NCBI GenBank assembly: GCA_900550685.1
Contig: URTS01000102.1
Location: 1 to 6,546 of the forward strand
Source of the DNA: an uncultured Oscillibacter sp.
GTDB lineage: Bacteria; Bacillota; Clostridia; Oscillospirales; Oscillospiraceae
Direction: 5' to 3'
Length of the DNA: 6,546 bases
The position numbers were made by a program, and so were the translations under genes. A model generated the notes under the pieces. The model had not been told where the DNA came from. It made no database searches and was given only the letters and a program-made list of their open reading frames with translations. Shown here piece by piece: positions 1 through 4,912 of this stretch; the stretch's first letter is position 1; each line of letters starts with the position of its first letter.

Positions 1-727
1 CCATGCCCACGAACATCTCCACGAACTCGGAGCCGGAGATGGAGAAGAAGGGCACGTTGGCCTCACCGGCCACGGCCTTGGCCAGCATGGTTTTGCCGGT
101 GCCCGGAGGGCCCACCAGCAGCACGCCCTTGGGCATGGAGGCACCGATTTCCTGATATTGCTTGGGATCATGGAGGTAGTTGACGATTTCCGCCAGGTTC
201 TCCTTAGCCTCGTCCTCACCTGCCACATCGTCAAACTTGATGCCCTCGGCAGATTTCACATAGACCTTGGCGTTGGACTTGCCCATGTTGAACATCATGG
301 AATTGCCGCCGCCCATTTTCTCCATCATTTTCCGGGACATGAACTGGCCCAGAGCCAGGAAGATCAGGATGGGAGCCACCCAGCTGAAGATGCTCACCAG
401 CAGAGAGGTCTGCTCGATCTCCTCGCCGGTGGTGGACACGCCCGCGTCCAAAAGGCGCTGCACCAGATTATCGTCCGGCACCATGGCGGTTTTATAAATG
501 GACTTTTCATCCTTGCTGGTGAACACGATCCGGTTGTCCTGCTCCTGGATCTCCACCCGGCCCACCTCGCCCTGCTGGGTCATAGTAACAAAGGTGTTGT
601 AGTCCACATCCTTGACCTGATACTGGGACAGCCAGGGCATGGCGATGAAATTGAACAGCATCACCAGCAGCATGGCCACGATGTAGTAAAAGATCAGCGG
701 TTTTTTCGGGGATCTGACTTCATTCAT
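1..727 (-). CDS. ftsH: ATP-dependent zinc metalloprotease FtsH, N-terminal part (3' end outside window)
   Basis: This is a membrane-anchored AAA+ protease that unfolds and degrades membrane and regulatory proteins. The window shows 242 residues. A short cytoplasmic N-terminus is followed by a first membrane segment (about residues 10-33, rich in I, L, V, F and M), an extracytoplasmic domain (about 34-104), a second membrane segment (about 106-129, ending in GQFMSRK) and the start of the AAA domain with FDDVAG. Walker A is GPPGTGKT at residues 206-213. The last residues carry the FVG pore-loop motif (F239-G241). Walker B, the second region of homology and the HEXXH zinc site lie beyond the left edge and cannot be checked. 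The ATG at 727-725 is preceded by GAAGGAG with 9 nt spacing, which settles the start. The gene is transcribed divergently from obg. Domain order and motifs are typical of FtsH; only the truncation by the window limits the call. Confidence 0.96.
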   Translation of the reverse strand, partial: MNEVRSPKKPLIFYYIVAMLLVMLFNFIAMPWLSQYQVKDVDYNTFVTMTQQGEVGRVEIQEQDNRIVFTSKDEKSIYKTAMVPDDNLVQRLLDAGVSTTGEEIEQTSLLVSIFSWVAPILIFLALGQFMSRKMMEKMGGGNSMMFNMGKSNAKVYVKSAEGIKFDDVAGEDEAKENLAEIVNYLHDPKQYQEIGASMPKGVLLVGPPGTGKTMLAKAVAGEANVPFFSISGSEFVEMFVGM

Positions 728-756
728 AATAGGTCACTCCTTCAAACAGTTGCTTT

Positions 757-785
757 ATTCTACCATTCCATTTTTTTAAATACAA
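757..785 (-). promoter_or_regulatory. Candidate sigma-A promoter for ftsH
   Basis: On the minus strand, TTGTAT (785-780) is followed after exactly 17 nt by TAGAAT (762-757). The -10 box matches consensus at 5 of 6 positions and the -35 box at only 3 of 6. The predicted start near 750 would leave a leader of about 22 nt that contains the GAAGGAG ribosome binding site. A better -35 match, TTGACA at 833-828, has no -10 box at the right distance. The call is tentative. Confidence 0.4.
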
Positions 786-848
786 GATATAAATTATGTC
801 TAGAAGTTGGTTTTTGGCGGTTTTTTGTGTCAAAATTGTTAATTTTAC

Positions 849-877
849 TTGACGCATCCCCAACTTTCCGATAAAAT
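849..877 (+). promoter_or_regulatory. Sigma-A-type promoter for obg
   Basis: TTGACG (849-854) and TAAAAT (872-877) are separated by 17 nt, each matching consensus at 5 of 6 positions. Predicted initiation near 884 gives a leader of about 55 nt. The region just upstream (832-846) is very AT-rich and could act as an UP element. No structured leader is evident between the promoter and the start codon of obg. Confidence 0.7.
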
Positions 878-938
878 GAAATGTCAATGGAAAAACAGGG
901 AAGCATAGATGTGATCCCAGAGATACGAAAGGCGGCTT

Positions 939-2225
939 ATGGCAACAACATTTATCGACAAGGCCCGGATCACCGTCCGGGCAGGCAACGGCGGCAACGG
1001 CGCGGTGGCCTTCCACCGGGAAAAATACGTGGCGGCCGGCGGCCCTGACGGCGGCGACGGCGGCAAGGGCGGCTCTATCATCCTCCAGGTGGACGACAAC
1101 ATGTCCACCCTGATGGACTTCCGCTACAAGCGCAAATACGTGGCGGAAAACGGCGTGGACGGCCAGGGCGGCCGCAAGTCCGGCAAGGACGGCGCCAACC
1201 TCACCATCCGGGTCCCCCGGGGCACCCTGGTGCGGGACGCGGAGACCAACGAGATCATTCAGGATATGAGCGGCAGTGAGCCCTACGTCCTCTGCAAGGG
1301 CGGCCGGGGCGGCTGGGGCAACATGCACTTCGCCACCCCCACCCGGCAGGTACCCCGCTTCGCCAAGGCGGGTCTTCCCGGCGAGAGCCACGACGTGTTC
1401 CTGGAGCTGAAGCTGCTGGCGGACGTGGGCCTGATCGGCTTCCCCAACGTGGGCAAGTCCACCCTGCTGAGCGTGGTCTCCAAGGCCCAGCCCAAAATCG
1501 CCAACTACCACTTCACCACCCTGTATCCCAACCTGGGCGTGGTGTGGGTGGACGAGGGTGTCTCCTTCGTCATGGCCGACATCCCCGGCATCATTGAAGG
1601 CGCCAGCGAGGGCGCCGGCCTGGGCCACGACTTCCTGCGGCACATTGACCGCTGCCGCCTGCTGGTCCACGTGGTGGATGTGTCCGGCAGCGAGGGCCGG
1701 GACCCTGTGGCGGATTTTGATGCTATCAACGCCGAGTTGGCTCAGTACAGCCCCGACCTTGCCAAGCGGCCCCAGATCGTGGCCGCCAACAAGGTGGACA
1801 TCATGACCGATCCCGAAAACCTGGAGCGGCTCCGGACCCACGTGGAGGCCAAGGGCTTCCCTCTGATGGAGATCTCCGCGGCGGCCCACCAGGGCACCCG
1901 GGAGTTGGTGGGCAAGGTGGCCGGGATGCTGTCCACCCTGCCGCCGGTGACGGTGTACGAGCCGGAATATGTGCCCAAGCAGCCGGTGGTGGACACCAGC
2001 GAGCCTCTGGACATTCAGCGGCTGGACGATGGCCGCACCTGGCTCATTCAGGGCCCCTGGCTCCAGCGGCTCATGGCCAACGTCAATTTCGACGACTACG
2101 AAAGCCGCATGTGGTTCGACAAGGCCCTGCGGGAATCCGGCCTGTATCAGCAGCTGGAGGAGCGGGGCATCCAGGACGGGGACACCGTTTCCCTGGACGG
2201 CTACGAATTCGAATATCAGATCTGA
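939..2225 (+). CDS. obg: GTPase Obg (CgtA/ObgE), ribosome assembly
   Basis: Obg is an essential GTPase that binds the large ribosomal subunit during late assembly and links growth to (p)ppGpp levels. The 428-aa protein has all three domains of the Firmicutes form. The glycine-rich Obg fold (about residues 1-158) carries repeated GG motifs such as GGPDGGDGGKGG. The G domain has G1 GFPNVGKST (167-175), G2 threonines T193/T194 in the YHFTTL segment, G3 DIPG (214-217), G4 NKVD (284-287) and G5 SAA (from 313). The C-terminal OCT domain (about 345-428) ends in GDTVSLDGYEFEYQI. No key residue is missing. AAAGG (928-932) lies 6 nt before the ATG and supports the start. The gene has its own promoter and terminator and appears monocistronic. 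The usual upstream partners rplU and rpmA are absent, because ftsH lies there, divergently oriented. Confidence 0.98.
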   Translation: MATTFIDKARITVRAGNGGNGAVAFHREKYVAAGGPDGGDGGKGGSIILQVDDNMSTLMDFRYKRKYVAENGVDGQGGRKSGKDGANLTIRVPRGTLVRDAETNEIIQDMSGSEPYVLCKGGRGGWGNMHFATPTRQVPRFAKAGLPGESHDVFLELKLLADVGLIGFPNVGKSTLLSVVSKAQPKIANYHFTTLYPNLGVVWVDEGVSFVMADIPGIIEGASEGAGLGHDFLRHIDRCRLLVHVVDVSGSEGRDPVADFDAINAELAQYSPDLAKRPQIVAANKVDIMTDPENLERLRTHVEAKGFPLMEISAAAHQGTRELVGKVAGMLSTLPPVTVYEPEYVPKQPVVDTSEPLDIQRLDDGRTWLIQGPWLQRLMANVNFDDYESRMWFDKALRESGLYQQLEERGIQDGDTVSLDGYEFEYQI

Positions 2226-2226
2226 A

Positions 2227-2267
2227 AAAACACACCGGCGGAAGGAAAGCTTCCGCCGGTGTGTTTT
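2227..2267. terminator. Bidirectional intrinsic terminator between obg and the HD gene
   Basis: A perfect 18-bp inverted repeat (left arm 2227-2244, right arm 2250-2267) encloses a 5-nt loop. The GC-rich core (CACCGGCGGAAG) is flanked by A-runs on the left (2225-2230) and T-runs on the right (2264-2267), so it can end transcription in both directions. It begins one base after the obg stop codon and ends 6 nt from the stop codon of the convergent HD gene. Confidence 0.9.
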
Positions 2268-2273
2268 CACTGT

Positions 2274-2762
2274 TTACTTGGTTCCCAGCAAAGCCCGGAG
2301 CTTCCGGCTGGACACGTTCCGCACACAGTCCCAGACCTCCCGGGTGGCGCAGATCTTGTCCGCGCAGGTCACCACAACGCTCTCCTTGTACTTGGGGGGC
2401 ATGGGGTTCAGGGGAAACATGTGGCGGTGGATGATGTTGGCCTCCACAGGGTTCAGTCCGAAGTCCCGCTCCGCGTTCTCCATGGCCTTGCGGGCATGGT
2501 AGAAACCGTGGAGCTTATGGTCATCGTTGTGCTCCCGCCAGTTGTAGAGGAAATAGTCGTGGAGCAGCGCGCCCCGCACCAAGCTCCGCCAGTCCACGTC
2601 CCAGCCCCATTTTTCCGCCAGGCGGATGCTGCAAAGGGTCACCGCCACGGAATGGTCAAAGCAGGTGGTACTGCCATGCTGGGGGATCGTGCGCTCCTGA
2701 TCCATGGTAGGCGAACGCAGGATATCCCCGCCGTATTCCCAAAGCATTTCTTCTGCGGTCAT
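2274..2762 (-). CDS. HD-domain metal-dependent phosphohydrolase, substrate unknown
   Basis: This 162-aa, probably cytosolic protein is a stand-alone HD-superfamily domain. The metal-binding signature is seen as H37 (in CFDHSVAV), the H68-D69 doublet (in ALLHDYFLYNW) and D135 (in TCADK). Additional histidines at H85, H89, H112 and H114 lie between the doublet and the last Asp. Family members hydrolyse phosphomonoesters or phosphodiesters of nucleotides, but nothing here fixes the substrate. No membrane segment, signal peptide or second domain is present. The ATG at 2762-2760 follows AGAGGTG (2776-2770) at 7 nt spacing, so the start is well supported. The gene converges with obg and shares its terminator. 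It is divergent from the T-box/trpB2 unit and seems to be transcribed alone. The fold is confident; the function is not known. Confidence 0.85.
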   Translation of the reverse strand: MTAEEMLWEYGGDILRSPTMDQERTIPQHGSTTCFDHSVAVTLCSIRLAEKWGWDVDWRSLVRGALLHDYFLYNWREHNDDHKLHGFYHARKAMENAERDFGLNPVEANIIHRHMFPLNPMPPKYKESVVVTCADKICATREVWDCVRNVSSRKLRALLGTK

Positions 2763-2788
2763 ATCCGCTCACCTCTTTCCTGTCCCTG

Positions 2789-2817
2789 ATTATAGGGGCA
2801 GCGCCGGAGAAAATCCA
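2789..2817 (-). promoter_or_regulatory. Candidate promoter for the HD gene
   Basis: A perfect TATAAT -10 box lies at 2794-2789 on the minus strand. At 17 nt upstream is TGGATT (2817-2812), a weak -35 match (3 of 6). The implied start near 2782 gives a leader of about 20 nt carrying the AGAGGTG ribosome binding site. The position suits the gene well, and the weak -35 box lowers certainty. Confidence 0.5.
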
Positions 2818-2934
2818 GTGGGAAATGCAACAGAGCTTTCCTGACTGCCACCGGATTTCTTTGTGCGGTTTGCCGTTTTTACAGGAAGCGGCCTGTTCAT
2901 TTTTAGATTTTTGGATGAATCTGCAAATCCCCTC

Positions 2935-2963
2935 TTGACATTTTTCTTCGGACGGCGTATGCT
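2935..2963 (+). promoter_or_regulatory. Sigma-A promoter of the T-box/trpB2 transcription unit
   Basis: A perfect TTGACA (2935-2940) is followed after exactly 17 nt by TATGCT (2958-2963), a 4-of-6 match to TATAAT. The predicted start near 2970 lies just upstream of Stem I of the T-box, as expected for a leader of about 350 nt that ends at the trpB2 start codon. Confidence 0.8.
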
Positions 2964-3187
2964 TGCGCCAAGTTCAAAATCAAAACCGATGACACGGAGT
3001 AAGTACACGGAAGAGCGTTTCCCCCAGCGAGCTGCCGGCAGTGAAAGGGCAGCGGAAAGGCGTTCGTGGAATGGACCGTAGAGGGCGGGCCAAACAGGGA
3101 AACCTTAGTAGGCACCGCCGGGCTTTTCCCCCGTTACCAAGGAAAGACGTGTGATGGCACGTCGCCGAGAGGACGATTTTTCGTCAA

Positions 3188-3227
3188 TTTGGGTGGCACC
3201 GCAGAAGTTTCAGACTTTTGTCCCAAA
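3188..3227 (+). promoter_or_regulatory. T-box antiterminator with UGGC tRNA-acceptor-binding bulge
   Basis: TTTGGG (3188-3193) pairs with CCCAAA (3222-3227), and GCAGAAG (3201-3207) pairs with CTTTTGT (3215-3221) with two G-U pairs. This leaves the canonical 7-nt bulge TGGCACC (3194-3200). The first four bulge bases, UGGC, would pair with a tRNA 3' end reading GCCA. Bacterial tRNA-Trp normally has G at the discriminator position, so this agrees with the Trp specifier. The 3' strand is shared with the terminator, making the two folds mutually exclusive. Confidence 0.9.
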
Positions 3228-3269
3228 GGAACCTATTCAGGGTTCATTTGTGGATAAAGGTCTTTTTTT
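3213..3269 (+). terminator. T-box attenuator terminator
   Basis: The left arm 3213-3233 pairs with the right arm 3241-3262 across a 7-nt loop, with one bulge, one mismatch and a few wobble pairs. GAACC/GGTTC closes the loop and GAC/GTC forms the base. Seven T residues follow (3263-3269). The left arm consumes the 3' half of the antiterminator (3213-3227), so formation of this hairpin is the off state when tRNA-Trp is charged. Confidence 0.9.
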
Positions 3270-3320
3270 GACGCCTTCTCCGCAAAGAACCGTTTACGAG
3301 CTATGAAAGGAGAAAGCACC

Positions 3321-4709
3321 ATGGCAGCTGAAATCAACAACATTCCCTACAAGATCTATCTCTCTGAAGACGAAATGCCCAAGACATGGTACAACGTTCG
3401 GGCCGACATGAAGGTCAAGCCCGCCCCCCTGCTGAATCCCGGCACCGGAAAGCCCATGGGCTTTGACGACCTGCGCCCCGTGTTCTGCGACGAGCTGATC
3501 CGTCAGGAATTGGACAATGACGACCGGGAGATCCCCATTCCCCAGGAGATCCTGAACTTCTACAAGATGTACCGGCCCTCTCCCCTGGTACGGGCCTACT
3601 GCCTGGAAAAGGCCCTGGGCACCCCCGCCAAGATCTACTACAAGTTTGAGGGCAACAACACTTCCGGCTCCCACAAGCTCAACAGCGCCATCGCCCAGGC
3701 CTATTACGCCAAGCAGCAGGGCCTCAAGGGCGTTACCACCGAGACCGGTGCCGGCCAGTGGGGCACGGCTCTGTCCATGGCCTGCGCCTACCTGGGCCTG
3801 GACTGCAAGGTCTACATGGTGAAGGTCAGCTACGAGCAGAAGCCCTTCCGCCGAGAGGTCATGCGGACCTACGGCGCTTCCGTTACCCCCTCTCCCTCTG
3901 AGACTACCGCCATCGGCCGGAAGATCCTCCAGGAGCATCCCGGCACCACCGGCTCCCTGGGCTGCGCCATTTCCGAAGCCGTGGAAGTGGCCACCTCCAC
4001 CCCCGGCTACCGCTACGTGCTGGGCAGCGTCCTCAACCAGGTGCTGCTGCACCAGAGCGTGATCGGCCTGGAGACCAAGGCGGCCCTGGACAAGTACAAC
4101 ATCGTGCCGGATATCATCATCGGCTGCGCCGGCGGCGGCAGCAACCTGGGCGGCCTGATCTCCCCCTTCATGGGCGAGAAGCTCCGGGGCGAAAAGGATT
4201 ACCGGTTCATCGCCGTGGAGCCCGCCTCCTGCCCCAGCTTCACCCGGGGCAAGTTCGCCTATGACTTCTGCGACACCGGCATGGTGTGCCCCCTGGCCAA
4301 GATGTACACCCTGGGCAGCAACTTCATCCCCTCTCCTAACCACGCCGGTGGCCTGCGGTATCACGGGATGAGCAGCATCCTCTCCCAGCTGTACCACGAC
4401 GGGTACATGGAGGCCGTGTCCGTGGAGCAGACCAAGGTCTTTGAGGCTGCCGAGCAGTTCGCCCGGATCGAGGGCATCCTCCCCGCCCCCGAGTCCAGCC
4501 ACGCCATCCGGGTGGCCATTGACGAGGCCCTCAAGTGCAAGGAAACCGGCGAGGCAAAGACCATTGTCTTCGGTCTCACCGGCACCGGCTACTTCGACAT
4601 GGTGGCCTATGAGAAGTTCCACAACGGCAAGATGACGGACTATATCCCCACCGACGCCGAACTGGAAGCCAGCTTCGCCACCCTGCCCCAGGTCCCCGGC
4701 CAGGACTGA
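3321..4709 (+). CDS. trpB: Tryptophan synthase beta chain, TrpB2 type (stand-alone)
   Basis: This PLP enzyme joins indole and serine to make tryptophan. The 462-aa sequence belongs to the longer TrpB2 branch, shown by the N-terminal extension before the catalytic core (LSEDEMPKTWYNV) and by SGSHK and ETGAGQWG, where classical TrpB1 usually has GAHK and GAGQHG. Visible functional residues are the PLP lysine K119 in SGSHK, the catalytic-type glutamate E141 in ETGAGQWG, the cofactor phosphate loop GCAGGGSN (268-275) and the C-terminal GLTGTGYFD (418-426). ATG 3321 is chosen because AAAGGAG (3306-3312) lies 8 nt upstream. An in-frame ATG at 3303 overlaps that site and has no ribosome binding site of its own. 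No trpA or other trp gene adjoins. A tRNA-Trp T-box precedes it, which strongly supports a role in tryptophan supply. An inference is salvage of free indole, since TrpB2 proteins generally lack the TrpA-contact features. Confidence 0.93.
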   Translation: MAAEINNIPYKIYLSEDEMPKTWYNVRADMKVKPAPLLNPGTGKPMGFDDLRPVFCDELIRQELDNDDREIPIPQEILNFYKMYRPSPLVRAYCLEKALGTPAKIYYKFEGNNTSGSHKLNSAIAQAYYAKQQGLKGVTTETGAGQWGTALSMACAYLGLDCKVYMVKVSYEQKPFRREVMRTYGASVTPSPSETTAIGRKILQEHPGTTGSLGCAISEAVEVATSTPGYRYVLGSVLNQVLLHQSVIGLETKAALDKYNIVPDIIIGCAGGGSNLGGLISPFMGEKLRGEKDYRFIAVEPASCPSFTRGKFAYDFCDTGMVCPLAKMYTLGSNFIPSPNHAGGLRYHGMSSILSQLYHDGYMEAVSVEQTKVFEAAEQFARIEGILPAPESSHAIRVAIDEALKCKETGEAKTIVFGLTGTGYFDMVAYEKFHNGKMTDYIPTDAELEASFATLPQVPGQD

Positions 4710-4743
4710 TTTTCCTCCAGCTCTTACTCTCTCAACGTATCAT

Positions 4744-4805
4744 CGCCCAGCCGCGCCGGATTTCCACGCACCGCGCCAGAGTTCCGGTGCGGCTGGGCGC
4801 TTTTT
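4744..4805 (+). terminator. Intrinsic terminator of trpB2
   Basis: A 17-bp inverted repeat (4744-4760 with 4783-4799, one G-U pair) encloses a 22-nt loop and is followed by five T residues (4801-4805). It lies 34 nt after the trpB2 stop codon. The upstream flank lacks an A-run, so it acts mainly on the plus strand. Confidence 0.85.
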
Positions 4806-4822
4806 AAGACATATCTCAAAAA

Positions 4823-4856
4823 ACCATCCCCGCAGGCAGCTGCCTGCGGGGATGGT
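4823..4856. terminator. Perfect 34-nt palindrome, terminator of the acyl-CoA synthetase gene
   Basis: The two 17-nt arms (4823-4839 and 4840-4856) are exactly complementary and meet at GCAGCTGC with no spacer. On the minus strand the stem is followed by a T-run (complement of AAAAAA at 4818-4823). On the plus strand a short CTG precedes TTTTT (4860-4864). It sits 56 nt past the minus-strand stop codon at 4913-4915, and can also back up the trpB2 terminator. Confidence 0.85.
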
Positions 4857-4912
4857 CTGTTTTTCATAAGGGCCGCTGTAAAAAAGCCATCCTATATCCG
4901 ATCCGGAAAAGT

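Larger units (their letters stand above)
2984..3269 (+). promoter_or_regulatory. T-box riboswitch, tRNA-Trp specific, controlling trpB2
   Basis: T-box leaders sense uncharged tRNA through a codon-like specifier and the tRNA acceptor end. In Stem I, lower helix ACGG/CCGT (2994-2997 with 3076-3079) and upper helix CACG/CGTG (3006-3009 with 3065-3068) flank the specifier loop. That loop holds AGTA (3002-3005) opposite GAA (3069-3071), the usual loop-E pair, followed by specifier TGG (3072-3074) and a purine. At the tip of Stem I, AGCGA (3026-3030) and helix GCTGCC/GGCAGC (3031-3036 with 3048-3053) surround the loop GGCAGTGAAAG. Further helices are 3103-3110 with 3135-3142 (one A-C mismatch), 3146-3151 with 3158-3163, and GACG/CGTC (3172-3175 with 3182-3185), the last probably Stem III. 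The specifier reads Trp, in agreement with the downstream gene. Naming of the middle helices is tentative. Confidence 0.95.

Noticed and set aside
828..833. TTGACA on the minus strand as the -35 box of ftsH
   Set aside because: No -10-like hexamer lies 15-19 nt downstream; the nearest, CATAAT at 798-793, would need a 29-nt spacer.
158..874. 238-codon plus-strand open frame over ftsH and the intergenic region
   Set aside because: It is antisense to the FtsH coding sequence and its tail is translated from AT-rich promoter DNA. No domain is recognisable.
720..2270. 516-codon open frame antisense to obg
   Set aside because: It runs opposite the whole of a clearly conserved GTPase gene, its translation is low-complexity (G, H, A, V and L rich) with no recognisable domain, and it is explained by GC-rich codon bias leaving the opposite frame free of stops. 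It also runs through the terminator and promoter regions.
2259..2789. 176-codon plus-strand open frame opposite the HD gene
   Set aside because: It starts inside the obg terminator and is antisense to a gene with a good ribosome binding site, promoter and HD signature.
2863..3257. Short open frames overlapping the T-box promoter and leader, including an ATG at 3071 within the specifier loop
   Set aside because: They overlap a well-defined promoter and structured RNA, lack ribosome binding sites, and the codon-like TGG at 3072 is explained as the tRNA specifier. A leader peptide is not needed.
3294..4622. 442-codon open frame antisense to trpB2
   Set aside because: Same situation: a stop-free shadow of a GC-rich gene, with repetitive G/A/H/L composition and no ribosome binding site or domain.
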